This document shows, piece by piece, positions 47,231-58,773 of a DNA stretch of 64,000 nucleotides. Numbering within the stretch: position 1 is the stretch's first letter; the number at the start of each line of letters is the position of its first letter. A program made the position numbers and the translations under genes. Below the pieces are notes generated by a model. It ran no database searches, was not told where the DNA came from, and saw nothing but the letters and a program-made list of their open reading frames with translations. Origin of the DNA: Mangifera indica (taxonomy: Eukaryota > Streptophyta > Magnoliopsida > Sapindales > Anacardiaceae); contig NC_058150.1 of the NCBI RefSeq assembly GCF_011075055.1, positions 6,882,001 through 6,946,000 on the forward strand, read 5' to 3'.

Positions 47231-47590
47231 TCAAAACCCGGCTTTCTTCAGCTCCTCCTCTAATGCTTCTTCAAGCCAAAACTGTGACTCTTCCATTAAC
47301 TGAGGGCTTAATCTGAACATCAAGACGCAAAACTCCATTTCGTTTAAGGCACCATCACCATCAAGATCACCTTCTTCAACCATGCTGACAAGCTCATCAT
47401 CTCTCAGTCCTTGCAACCCCAGAAGAGCAGAGTTCTTCTTCAAACTCTCTATCGTGATGACCTCCTTTTCTTTATCCATCAATGCCTCGAACCCTTTACA
47501 AAGCTCCCTTATCAGACCTTCACCGCCTAACTGATCTGCCATTACAGGCAACAGATCCTCAAAACCGGCCTTCTTGCTTATCCCCTCCAT
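47231..47590 (-). CDS. Single-EF-hand calcium sensor, KIC/PBP1-like
   Basis: An intronless gene of 119 residues. One canonical EF-hand loop lies at residues 75-86 (DLDGDGALNEME), with Asp at positions 1, 3 and 5 and Glu at 12. It is followed by FCVLMFRLSP, a signature of the KIC and PINOID-binding protein 1 group. An earlier hydrophobic pattern (LPVMADQLGGEGLIRELCKG) matches the N-terminal half of the same group. These small proteins bind Ca2+ and then a partner: the kinesin-like KCBP for KIC, the kinase PINOID for PBP1. I cannot say which subtype this is. The length agrees with the family, and the start is the only ATG in a sensible leader, with a TATA box at 47682-47694. Confidence 0.9.
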   Translation of the reverse strand: MEGISKKAGFEDLLPVMADQLGGEGLIRELCKGFEALMDKEKEVITIESLKKNSALLGLQGLRDDELVSMVEEGDLDGDGALNEMEFCVLMFRLSPQLMEESQFWLEEALEEELKKAGF

Positions 47591-47681
47591 AATAATTCTT
47601 GTTCTTCGATTTCTTTGAATTTAAAATGTATAAGAGAGAAATCAAATTGTATCGCAATTCTTGAGCATGAAAATGTGCATG

Positions 47682-47694
47682 TATATATATATAA
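47682..47694 (-). promoter_or_regulatory. TATA box of the EF-hand gene
   Basis: A TATATATATA tract on the minus strand about 92 bases before the ATG. Confidence 0.5.
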
Positions 47695-48072
47695 GAAAGA
47701 GAGGAAAGTTGGAAGAGTATCTTCCTGGAAAGAGAGAGAAGAGATGGCCTGGCTCCTTCCGGATGACAGAAAAGGAACGTGTAGATAATAGCTGGTTAGC
47801 TTCTGCCTCTTTTGATCTGCCGTTGCCTATCAGTTTCTGAGAAGTTTGTCAGGGGTACTTTTGACTTTTACGTATTTAACTTCCGAGAATTCCTAATATA
47901 GGGCCAGATGGCGTGTTGCTTTTATGTTTTTTATTTTGATCTTTGAAAATAAAGATTTGGAAGGCACATAATTCTTATTCAATTTCTTTCGAATTTCTCA
48001 TAATATAAATAATTAAATTTCTTACAAAAATGTATTGGGAAATTTAGTTACGATTATAATCAAGTAGTGTCA

Positions 48073-48076
<4 letters not shown>

Positions 48077-48131
<55 letters not shown>
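48077..48131. repeat. (AT)27 microsatellite
   Basis: An uninterrupted AT dinucleotide run. The open frame that crosses it (Ile-Tyr repeat) is not a gene. Confidence 0.97.
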
Positions 48132-48134
<3 letters not shown>

Positions 48135-48309
48135 AACTAGGTTGAGATGTGGGGTATTGCTATTGGACCACCGTATAAATTCACAATTCCAATAAGAAAA
48201 GTCAATCCTATTAGTGCATAAGTATGAACTACGAACCCCACAATAGATTCGTGTATTTAGCGTGTATACTAACTCCCCCAATACTTCACACAAATAGTCG
48301 TGGACAACG

Positions 48310-48600
48310 TGTAAAGTTAGGTATGAATTGACTCATTTTAATTCAAATTAATATTTAGTTTAATTTAAATCAAATTTAAATTAAAGTTTTTATTTAATAA
48401 TTTGTTTGAATTTTGTTATGATGATATTATTTATTTATCTTGTTAAGAATACTATTTAAATGTTATTGATACTATTTATGTTACTATACAATCTCTAATG
48501 ATAATATCTTTAATTAGTTTAAACTTAAATTTAAATTAATGATTTAGGATTTAAACTAAATTCAAATTTATTTATATTTAAATTTGATGAATCTAATACT
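48310..48600. repeat. AT-rich segment with inverted AAATTTAAATT motifs
   Basis: TTAATTTAAATCAAATTTAAA and its complement-like forms occur near both ends of this segment. A related sequence is at about 63390-63450. It is probably an old palindromic element whose borders are unclear. Confidence 0.35.
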
Positions 48601-48794
48601 AACTACGTATCTCTGGCGGATACTGATTTTCACTGCTCCTACAGCAGCTATAATGTACCCCTACCACACTGTAAACTTTCCAACTCTCGCCATCTCTTTT
48701 CAATTCTTTTTTCTTATCTCATGTTTATTGGTCATATCCTAAGCTGAAAACGTATCCCAAGTATTGAATCATTTAATTAATTTCATACATAATT

Positions 48795-49572
48795 GACCAT
48801 TCGTGGATGAGCTTAAGGGAGCGTTTAGTTTGAATAATATTTTATTATCAGAATAGAAAGAGTAACTTGAAGATAAATTATTTAAAAGATTACTGGGTAT
48901 AAATGATTACTATGTTTGATAAAATTTTATAGATATAAATAATTATTGTGTTTGGTTAAAGGTAATAAAAGATTACTAGTAAATTATTTTACTTAAAAGC
49001 CCTTGAATATAATTATTTTAAATATTTTTTATATTATTTATCATATTAATTAAAAATAAATTTATTTTTATCTCAAAAAATTAATAAATAATAATATAAT
49101 TATAATAAAATCAAGATTACCTTAGTAATTTTTAAATACCTAAGGTGAATGTGGTAATCAGATTACCACTTATATTATCTGTCACGTCAGTATTGATAAT
49201 AAAATATTACAGGTAAACTAAATAAGAGAATAAAAAATAGATTACCAAGATAATCTTTAAAAACTGGAACCAAATGACCCCCAAATGTATTTGGCGTATT
49301 TCTTTGATTTAAAATGGTATGGAGTTCACATGGTCATTGTCCCATAAATAAGGGGCGTTGAATATTTTGCCGACCTATTTATATATACATTAAACACTTT
49401 TTATAATTTAAACATTTTTATTATTTTATGTATTGAAATATCTAAATTGTTATTGTCTATATCCTTATAAAGATTCATAGTTATAATTTCATATGAAATA
49501 TAATATGTTATTGTTTAATGTTTTAATTTTATACTATAATATTGTTTAATATTATTATAATATAATTTGGGG
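48795..49572. repeat. Left copy of a ~0.78-kb direct repeat flanking the MULE
   Basis: It matches 53165-53957 in the same orientation over its whole length at roughly 90% by eye, with small indels. It starts with GACCATTCGTGGATGAG and ends at TATAATATAATTxGG. Inside is a MITE (48817-49282) with ends GGGAGCGTTTAGTTT and, reversed, GGGGGTCATTTGGTTCC. Confidence 0.93.
48817..49282. mobile_element. MITE with GGG(G)xxGTTTGGTT-type termini (left copy)
   Basis: The terminal inverted repeats are GGGAGCGTTTAGTTT and GGGGGTCATTTGGTT. The interior contains repeated AAAAGATTACT and inverted GATTACC/GGTAATC blocks. The family (hAT-like or other) is uncertain because no clear target duplication is visible. 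Confidence 0.6.
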
Positions 49573-50602
49573 AAATTAAAATAAATGCCCTTTTTATTGG
49601 GGTAATAAAAAATTTACCCTAAATTTTGGGATTAAAGCAAAAATACCCTTAAATTAAAGTATTTAAATGAAAATGTCTCAAATATCCCCTTAAATACCAA
49701 AACTACCCTTCTAAATTAAATTATTATTTTATTTAAGGGTAATAAACAAATTTACCCCTAATGTTGGGGTTTAAACAAAAATACCCCTAATCATAGCATT
49801 TAAACAAAAATACCCCAAAATAATACCAAAACTATCATTCCTCTATTTCTATATAAACCACATATCTTCCTTAATTTTTCACATATCTGAGAGAGATTTC
49901 TGAAGAGAGAAAATAAGTCCGTGTTCAAGATTTCGGGCGTGAAGAGAAAAGTTCGTCATTTCGAGGTATTTATCCCTGTCATTACTTTAATTGTTATTAT
50001 TTTATTAATAATGTAATTATAGTTGTGTGTAATATGTAAAATAATAAAAATTATATAGGTTATGTTGTAAATATTATAATAGTATAGGATAATATGATAT
50101 TACTTCAATCGTTATTATTTTATTAATAATACAATTATATGTGATTTTTATATAATAAATTATAGTTGTATGTAATAAGTAAAATAATAAAAATTAGTAG
50201 GCTATGTTTAATAATATTATTATGTCAAATTGAATTATGAAATAGGTATAATTGTGTAATAGACATCTATAAATAGTATTTTCAGTCGTATTATTTATGT
50301 TGATTATATATTTTATTTGGGCAATATACAAATTTACCCCAAATTTTAGGGTTTAAGCAAAAATACCCTTATATTAAAGTATTTAAACAAAATGCCTCAA
50401 ATATCCCCTTAAATACCAAAACTACCCTTTTAAATTAAATTATTATTTTTTAAATGATAAAACCAAAACATGATATATTTAAGTAGTCACAATATATAAT
50501 TGAATTATGGAATTGGTATAATTGTGCAATAAACATCTGTAAATAGTATTTTCAGTCGTATTATTTATATTGATTATATATTTTATTATAGAATTAATCT
50601 AA
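49565..50602 (+). mobile_element. 5' end and leader of the MULE
   Basis: The segment 49565-49850 carries repeated (A/C)AATTTACCCC and AAAATACCCC blocks and ATACCAAAACTACCC, typical of MULE terminal regions. A leader exon of about 49870-49965 ends TTCGAG before GTATTT, and an acceptor TATTATAG ends at 50589, 13 bases before the transposase ATG. Within the intron, 50229-50320 is repeated at 50500-50590, bracketing a second copy of the terminal-type sequence (50320-50460). Confidence 0.6.
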
Positions 50603-52260
50603 ATGGCTGGATATACTTCAATTAGATATGGGGGAAATTGGATAGAAAATGGTGACAATGTTATAAAATATATTAGAGATAATAGGAAATTGATTAAAAT
50701 TCCAGAACACACATCATTCGAAGAATTAATCGAAATAGTGAGCGACAAGTGTAATATAGATCGACGGATATTTAACATTCAGTTAAGCATGAAACCGAGG
50801 CATCTCGACGACGGTGTTCTGGTAGAAATTTTGAATGATGAAGATGTTGAGGTTCTTAACGGTCTATCTAACCTCTTCAAAGAATGTGTTCCAGTTTTTG
50901 TTATAACTATAGTTACTGATGATAGTTATGAGGATCAACAAGCAGATGAAGATTTTCAAGGTGGTGAGTCGAGCAGTTATCCAGAAAATCAAACTATTGG
51001 TGTAGAAGAGATTCAAAATATCGAGATCAATCCGAAATAAGAATTCTTAGAGGAAGGTTTTGCATATATAAATGAAGTTAATGTTGATGCATTATATCGA
51101 GCAGAAGAATTTCTTAATGGGGACGAAACAACTTTTCCAGAGTGGAGTGAATTTAATGGAAAGGTTGTACATGATATTCCAATTGAAGAACCAGAGGTTG
51201 AAGAGAAGACCTATGTTAATAACGATATTGGAGGTACAAGTTATTTTCCAGAAATAAATCCTACTGGTGGGAATGTTCGTACTGATGCATTTCATTGGTT
51301 ACCACCTTTTCTTAATCAACCATCTACATCTAGAAACTCTAAAGCATCGACCGACACTGATTCTTCAAAAGTTGGTACATTATTTCCTAATAAACAACAT
51401 GTCATTGATGCGATACATCAAGACGCGCTTCGTAGGGGATATCAATTTTTCGTGGACAAATCCGACACACTTAGATGAGTGCTTAAATGTCGCGACGAAG
51501 AATGTAAATGGCGTGCACAGGCAGTTAGGGTGGGACAAAGTGATAGCTTTGAATTACGTCATATGGATAGCTGCCACACATGTTGCAGAGATTAGATATT
51601 ACCTAATCATAGGCAAACAGGTGCCCGAGCTTTGGGACAAATTTTGAGAACCAAATTCATTTTAGTTGATCGTGTTTATCGATCGAAGGAGATCATTGTT
51701 GATATCGCTGACCGATATAAAATTGATATATTATACGCACAAGCATGGCGGGCGAGAAATTAGGCGCTTCAATCATTGAGGGAGACACCAGAAGAGTCAT
51801 TTATGTTGCTGTCGGAGTATTGCCTCAATTTAGAATGTTGTAATCCAAGGATGGTGACACATACAATAATGGATGAGCACGATTGATTTAAATACTTTTA
51901 CATGACATTCGGTTATAGTATCCGTGCATTTCAACAATATATTCGATTGGTTATTTGTATTGATGTTGCTTTCTTAAAAGGTAGATATCTAGGTCAACTA
52001 TTTATTGTTGTTGCATTAGATGAGAATAATCAGATATATGCAGTTGCTTTTGGGATTGGTCCCAGGGAAGATCATGACACATGATGCTGGTTTTTAACAA
52101 AGCTGAGGGATTGTATTGGTGAAGTACCTCATTTAGCCATCATTTCAGATCAACATGTCAGCATATTTTCTACAATGACTGAAGTATTCCCTAGTGTGCA
52201 CCACGGTTATTGTTGTCACCACCTTCATTGTAACATGCGGTCTAAGTACAAGAAGCAGTT
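50603..52260 (+). pseudogene. MULE (MuDR-type) transposase pseudogene, one frame, six in-frame stops
   Basis: One frame runs from the ATG at 50603 to about 52260 with no frameshift. An N-terminal PB1-like segment (IKYIRDNRKLIKIPEHTSF) is followed by an acidic linker. A MuDR-type DNA-binding segment comes next (FPNKQHVIDAIHQDALRRG, then CRDEECKWRAQA). Last is the MULE DDE region (ICIDVAFLKGRYLGQL, VALDENNQIYAVAFGI, CWFLTKLRDCIG, ISDQHVSI, HGYCCHHLHCNMR). Stops fall at 51038, 51476, 51593, 51761, 51884 and 52082. The third acidic residue and the C-terminal SWIM zinc finger are gone, because similarity ends near 52260. Confidence 0.9.
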
Positions 52261-52409
52261 AGCACTCATATCGATAACAGGTGGAGACGGGAACGTGAAA
52301 GCCCCTGTCGATAGTCTGCCACCATCGTCCCAAGAAGGCTATAATATCATGTACAATTATTATAAGGTTTATATGATTACGTATATAAATAGAAGAAATA
52401 TCATGTAAA

Positions 52410-53165
52410 GTATTAACTTGTTTACCTGTCCGACAGTATTTGTATGGTGATGAAATTGTTTGGCCTCCGTACAAGTCGTCGTATCCACAATACGACTCAG
52501 TTTATCCTCCATAAGAGTTATCCTACCCTCAATGCGACTAAACCTATCCTCCATCTTAGCCTCTAACCCAATAAGTTGAGCTAAGATAAAATTTCTCCGT
52601 CGAGCCAATGCACCATCGAAGTGATGAATAAAGAAATCTGGTCTAATGACAGGAGGATCATCTAATATCTGCTCAGTGGTAGAGGGCATAAGCATAGGAT
52701 CTAATGATATGTGCTCAGTGGTAGGGGGCCTAGGCACGAGATCCGGTGATATAAGCTCCTCGACAGGGTAGCTAATCGGGCACGTGGGAGAGGGCTAAAC
52801 ACGAGTACCAACAGGAGGATGAGCAACGATCGGAGAACTAACATCACGAGGACTCGATAGTGCATCTCCTGACACCGAAGAAGATCGACTATCTGACACC
52901 CTTGTATATTGGACGATATCCTCATACCACTCCGTATCTCTCTCAACTAGAGATAAATCTAATGGAAAATTAACATTATTCTACAAAATATTTATTTTCA
53001 GTATTCATTATTGTTATATCCAGAGTATATGTTAATGCTTAATAAATTAGTACTTACTGTATCTCCAGTGAAGATAGCTGAGATAGAATCCTATCCCGGA
53101 ATGTGCTTTGTGTGCCATCTCAACATCTGGACGACTCCTATAATCGGTGACATATCTACCCATCG
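52410..53165 (-). pseudogene. Second, opposite-strand gene remnant within the MULE region
   Basis: On the minus strand an exon-like block (about 53164-53055, with YVTDYRSRPDVEMAHKAH) ends at a GTAAGT donor. An acceptor near 52980 leads to a block rich in Ser, Pro and Asp (SLVERDTEWYEDIVQY, then SSSVSGDALSSP). A block with LIGLEAKMEDRFSRIEGRI follows, which looks like a coiled coil. Stops interrupt it. MULEs often carry a second gene, frequently Ulp1-protease-like, but I see no protease motif here and leave it unassigned. Confidence 0.4.
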
Positions 53166-53957
53166 ACCATTCGTGGATGAGTTAAGGGGAGCGTTTGGTT
53201 TGAATAATATTTTATTATCAAAATAGAAAGAGTACCTTAAAGATAGATTATTTAGAAGATTACTGAATATAAATGATTACTATATTTGATAAAATTTGAT
53301 AGATATAAATAATTATTATGTTTGGTTAAAAATAATAAAAGATTACTAGTAAATTATTTTACTTAAACGCCCTTAAATATAATTTTTTTAAATAATTTTT
53401 ATATTATTTATCATATTAATTAAAAATAAATTTATTTTTGTCTCAAAAAATTAATAAATAATAATATAATTATAATAAAATCAAAATTATCTTGGTAATA
53501 TTTAAAAATCTAAGATGAAGGTGGTAATCAAATTACCATCTATATTACCTGTTACGTCAGCATTGATAATAAAAGATTACTGTAATATTTTATTACTGGT
53601 AAACCAAATAAGAGAATAAAAGATATGTTACCAAGGTAATCTTCAAAAACTGGAACCAAATAACCCCCGAATGTATTTGGCGTATTTCTTTGAATTAAAA
53701 TGGTATGGAGTTCACATGGTCATTGTCCCATAAATAAGGGATGTTGAATATTTTGCCGACCTCTATATATATATATATATAAAACATTTTTTATAGTTTA
53801 AACATTTTTATCATTTTATATATTGAAATATCTAAACTAATATTGTTTATATCTTTATAAAGATTCATATTTATAATTTTATATAAAATATAATTTATTG
53901 TTTAATATTTTAATATTATATTATAATATTTTTTAATATTTGTTATAATATAATTGG
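53165..53957. repeat. Right copy of the ~0.78-kb direct repeat
   Basis: Same orientation as 48795-49572. Its first 17 bases coincide with the end of the minus-strand exon remnant. It contains the second MITE copy (53186-53668). Confidence 0.93.
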
Positions 53958-54079
53958 AGTATTGATTATTAAAACAAAAAATGAGTTAATGAAATTCTAA
54001 ATTTGGATTGAAAAACAATCGAATAAGAAGTTGGCCTTGATGTGGTGTAAATATATAGGCAACCTATTTTAGGGTAAAA

Positions 54080-54480
54080 AATTCGATAGTCTCATACATA
54101 GCTAAGCGGCGGTTTGGGGAGCACTCCATTCGATGCTTCTACAAAGGCCGGTTGTTTGGAGATTGAAGCGGTGCATTTGCATTCTCATGCATCGGAACTC
54201 TGAACCATGGTCATTGACTTCAACACACGACAGTTCCACCAGCTTCACCTGCACCGCATGTGTATCTGATTGCTGGATCAACTTTGTCCTTCTGGCATCC
54301 ACCTGAAAAAGTCTTCAGATTTCCCACAAAATTCATTGTTCTCTTGGTTTACACCAAATCAAACGCCAACCTTTCCTTCCCTTCTCTTCGCTTCATCTTT
54401 TCTGCAGTACTGTCCATCACGAAGCACTGCAAAGTCTTACAGCACAATAAGTTACGTCTTGATCATTTAAGACTCACATT
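54080..54480 (-). other. Low-AT segment with an open frame, unidentified
   Basis: On the minus strand a frame of about 66 residues (54302-54102) contains VKLVELSCVEVNDHGSEF and is preceded by TTTTTCAG, a good splice acceptor. Base composition differs from the flanks. It may be a captured or decayed exon; I do not recognise it. Confidence 0.25.
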
Positions 54481-54544
54481 CTATTTATCTAATCTTTATT
54501 CTTTCTTCCAAAACGATGAGGATGTTACATCCATTCTGTAAAAT

Positions 54545-55360
54545 ATTTTTTTCAAAATATGATTTGGTTATCTACTTGGTAGCCAGTCTCAAAGGTGAAA
54601 TTCTTTCTGCCAGATCATCTTGACAATTCTATTAAGGTAATGTTATTGGTCATAATGCTTCAGATAAAATAAGGGAGTGTTAATGGAATCTTAAAAAGGG
54701 TATAATTAAAACTTTTCCAACTCATGCATTTGCAACATATAGAAACATCATATAACATTGAACAATTATAGTAAAGAAGAGCTCAGAAATGAGTGAAATC
54801 ACAAAATCCTAAGATTAACAATTGAGTCATTGGTAGACTTGGTAAGGGGTCGGGCTAAGCCCATAGCCTAGATCCACCATTTTTAAACAATTCATGAGAG
54901 TATAATTCGATATTGTAGTATATCATGTCAAACCCACAAACCATGCAAGTTATGTTAGGGCTTTTGGATAAGAGCCATAGATTGACCCAGTACAACCCAT
55001 TAAAAATAATAAATAATTAAATATAATTAAAATTGAAAAAAATAATAAATAATAAATTTTAAGTTGTTAATTAATAAATTTAAACAATTTTGTTTTCTAA
55101 TAAAAGAAAACATAAAAAGAAATTGTAGTATGATGAAAAATAAAGAAATTAAACCTATTTATAAGAAATGAGTTGGATTTTTAAGATCAACCCATTTATA
55201 TGGAATAACTAAAAACTTGAGTTTGGTTGAAAATTAAATGATACTTGAGCTTTATTTATACTAAATGAAGAAAGCTATGGGAGTGTATTTTTTCAATGTG
55301 GAACACTTTTGTAAAAGTGTAGAATATATACAGAAGTTTCATATTGGAAAGATTGAATAC
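54545..55360. other. AT-rich spacer
   Basis: I see no gene or defined repeat. Confidence 0.4.
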
Positions 55361-55369
55361 TTTTGTAGA

Positions 55370-56271
55370 GGCCAAAAGACCTATTCCCACCCAAGGTATA
55401 GTTAAACTTTAAAGTCTTATTTTTCAACTTTAAAAAACCCAAACATCTACCCATAAGTCAAATTCTATTAAAATTTTCAGTTGGGGTTAAGAGTGAAATC
55501 GTTATTTTATTAATATTATTAAAAATATATATAATTAATTATATTTTCTCTCTCAAGTTTTAAAAACAAACAATTTTACCACTGTTTAAAGTTTTATAAC
55601 TTTGAAAACTCATATTCCCCCCTTCAAAAAAAAACCTGTGGTTTCCATCTTTTTTCAATTTTAATCACCCCTTAGAACTTTTAAAAATAGCAGTTTCACC
55701 TCTCTCTTAAACTTCACTTTTCGATGATGATCTGTTCGGCGCACGATATGACAAAGAGATGATGATCTGTTCGTCACATGGTGCAACGAAGAGTGCATAT
55801 TGCTACAAAGACTTTGTCGCACTCGTCTCTGATGGATTTCTCAGGTAAGGGAAGGCTGATGTTGGCTCTACTCAAGCGAAAAAGGTGGCCAGAGACGGAT
55901 GGAGATGATGTCAGAAACTGAAGTTTATGAGAGGGTGAAACTGCTATTTTTAAAATTTTTAGGGTAGCTTAAATTGGAAAAAAAGATGAAAATCCTAGGT
56001 TTTGGGGGGGGGGGGGGGGGGGAGGGGAATGTAACTCTTCAGATTTAGAAAACTTTAAGTGGGAGTAAAGTTAGTTTTTAAAATTTGGGAGGGAAAGTAT
56101 AATGAATCATATATATTTTTAATAATATTATTAAAATGATGATTTCATCCTTAATCCAAACTAAAAATTTTAATAGAATTTAATTCATCAGTAGACGTTT
56201 AGATTTTTGAAAATTAGAAAGTAAAACTTTGAAATTTCACTATACCTTAAATGAAAACAAGTTTTTTGACC
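55370..56271. mobile_element. Non-autonomous Mutator-like element, member D (902 bp)
   Basis: Long terminal inverted repeats of about 150 bases. The left end starts GGCCAAAAGACCTATTCCCA; the right end, reversed, starts GGTCAAAAAACTTGTTTTCA. Both continue AAGGTATAGTxAAA and later CTATTAAAATTTT and AATATTATTAAAAATATAT. The flanks TTTTGTAGA (55361-55369) and TTTTGTAAA (56272-56280) are a 9-bp duplication with one change. The core contains a G-run (56004-56022) and a GAC.AAG-type segment. Confidence 0.85.
56004..56022 (+). repeat. (G)19 homopolymer
   Basis: Nineteen consecutive G residues, then AGGGG. It replaces the short G-run expected at this place in the Mutator-like family. Such a tract is unstable in replication and hard to sequence, so its length may be inexact. 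Confidence 0.85.
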
Positions 56272-56284
56272 TTTTGTAAAAGTG

Positions 56285-58120
56285 TAAAGTGCAAAAGTGT
56301 CTCATATAGAAAAACATATTCTAACAATTTTCTTCGCCTACTATAAATAAAACTTAAGTATTTTCAATTCTCACATAAGTGAAATTACCCCTAATAACTC
56401 AACTCACAAAATATAAATAAACTTATTTTTTTAACCATAATTCATTTTCCTAACATGTAGTAATATTTAATTATTTAATTTCAAAAAATATATTTTATTA
56501 TTAAATTAATGATCATCTTGCCAATAGTCTGTGCTCAGGGGCGATGTGGCACGACTTGCTATATTATGGGTCATGCTTAGAGACTTCACTTGTTAATGGG
56601 CTGGTTCTGGTCCCCAAAGCTTATATTGTTGCGGATCTATTGACTAGTCTAATGTTTAACTTTGTTAAAATGCTTTTTCAGAATCTTGGGCAAACAGTGC
56701 GTACACGGCAACTGGCCTCATCATCTTAATGCGTCTCTCCAGAAATTCAAATCAATCAAAAGCAAGAGGCACAAGTTTTTCTATATACAGGAAGACTTGT
56801 GACGCCGTCTATTTATTGTATCTATGAAGGCTGTTAGCCTATTAAAATAAATTGAAATTGACGACTAGAACCTTATTTGCCACCGTTACGTGCTGAAGCT
56901 TATTCCTTGTTCATTTTTCCAAAGGCTTTCACATCTTACCATGCTATCAACATCATATAGAATTTTCAATTATTTTATATTTTTGGTTTAAGACACGTTT
57001 TCTACTTATGGACCGCTATGGTTGAATGGGTTGTTGTTGCTTTAATCTTCTGCATTTTACAGCTCATTGAACATGGTATATGCTAGCTGTATATTTTGAC
57101 CATTCCACACCGGTTCACATTATGCGATCGATGTGAAACTTGTTGACCATACTCAGGATAAAGGGGCTTGTAAATCAACCTGAAAGAGTCTTCTGCTAAT
57201 TAGATTGAACTGTTGTGAGAACTTGCTCAAACACCCTGCATAATGCAGAGATATAGGGGAATGATTAGAACCGTATTCATTGAATGTACTCAAATTCACA
57301 TTTTGTAGTGACAAAATACCCTTTGATCTTTTGGCAAGATTTTTAATCTCAATCAAGTGATAATTTTCAAGAGATCCACCAAAATGAATTTGGCTATAGA
57401 CTAATAAATACGACAACACAACGAAGAACAATCACCTAATTTACATGAAAAGTTTTCTTACTGTGATGAGATGAAAAAAAACTATAAGAAAACAATCTTT
57501 CACTCTTTCAACCTATCAAAAGAATAAAACATGAACATTAGAATGGAAATCTTAGCTCTTCCACTCACAAAGTCGGACTCCTGTTTGTTATTTCTTACTC
57601 AAGACTATTCTTGCTTTCAATCGTAATCCACAAAGAGAAATTAGCCAAAAAACTTATTTTTGGTTCAACGCACACCCACTTCAAAAGTTGTAAAGAGAGA
57701 CACAAGAGAAATGTCCAACACACACACACAAAGGAAGATGCAAAAGTGCATGCAGGAAGAAGAAGACAGCAAATTTGCTTTCAATTGTTTTGGTCAACTT
57801 CTTTTCTCTTTTCTTTCAGCTAAATAGATTCATCTCTCACTTCCCCTATTTTTTATCTCTCGACTGAATCTCTCTTTTATATGTGATTTTTGTAAAAATT
57901 ATAAAGGAAGTCTTCAATATAAAAGAGCTTCTTCTCTATTGTTTTAGTTGTTTGGATCCCATCACATGGGTAAGATCACCCCCCACAAATCTTTTCCTCG
58001 TTAGGGATCTACGATATCTACAACTCTTTTACAAATAACAAGTTTCACCATAGATAAAACTTTTATATTTGACTCATTTTTAAAATTGATCTAAACTCAA
58101 GTTAGGAGATATTTGACTCA
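56285..58120. other. Spacer without a supported gene
   Basis: The frame at 56544-56729 has a very faint copia-like VADLLT pattern that I do not trust. There is nothing else recognisable. Confidence 0.4.
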
Positions 58121-58124
58121 ATTC

Positions 58125-58345
58125 AATTTGAATTTATAGTTTAAATTCATAATTTTGTAAACTTTAGGTTACAAGTACTATTTAAGATTTCAAATTATAG
58201 ATTTATGAGATTTAAAACTTCAGGTCCAGATTCATAATTTTGTAAACTTCAGGTTATAAATAATATTCAGGAGTTCGGATCTAGATTTATGATATTCTAG
58301 ATTTCAGGTTCAGATTCATGATTTTATTAACTTCGATTTGTTAAT
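58125..58345. repeat. Tandem repeat, ~84-85-bp unit, about 2.4 copies
   Basis: Unit starts (ATTCATAATTTTGTAAACTT) recur at 58145, 58230 and 58314, followed by CAGGTT and ATTTATGA blocks. Non-coding. Confidence 0.7.
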
Positions 58346-58651
58346 ATAATATAAATATAAATGAAAACTTAAATAGAAGATAACAATAACTAAAATATCA
58401 GTAGTTTGTATTTTGTAAATGGAACAATATCATAACTGAGATATTTGTATTTATAATATATAAATAAACAATAATATAACTAAAAGATAATTAAGAGTAA
58501 AATATACCTGAGTTGATTGTATTGATAACATGTTACACATTTTATATAACTGGAACAAAATATTGAAGGAAAGATGAAAGCTTAAAAGAGTATAAATTTT
58601 ATGTATCTGTTTCTCTAATCCAAATGGAAAAAAGAGCCCGGTGTCGGGTGT

Positions 58652-58678
58652 GGGGGGAGGGTGGGGGTTGTGCGGGGG
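58652..58678 (+). other. G-quadruplex-type sequence
   Basis: Four G-runs (6, 3, 5 and 5) are separated by loops of one, one and six bases, fitting the canonical G4 pattern, in otherwise AT-rich DNA about 1 kb upstream of the receptor kinase. Confidence 0.65.
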
Positions 58679-58773
58679 CCACGTATTCAGAGTTCAAACA
58701 TTTTACACATATTTATAAGTAAAATTTTATATTAAAAAATTAAAAAAAAAAAAGCCCACCACTCATATTTTAC

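Noticed and set aside
48060..48293. Frame through the AT microsatellite
   Set aside because: The Tyr-Ile repeat is simply the translation of (AT)n.
56544..56729. Possible copia C-terminal fragment (VPKAYIVADLLT)
   Set aside because: Only one short block loosely resembles copia and nothing around it does.
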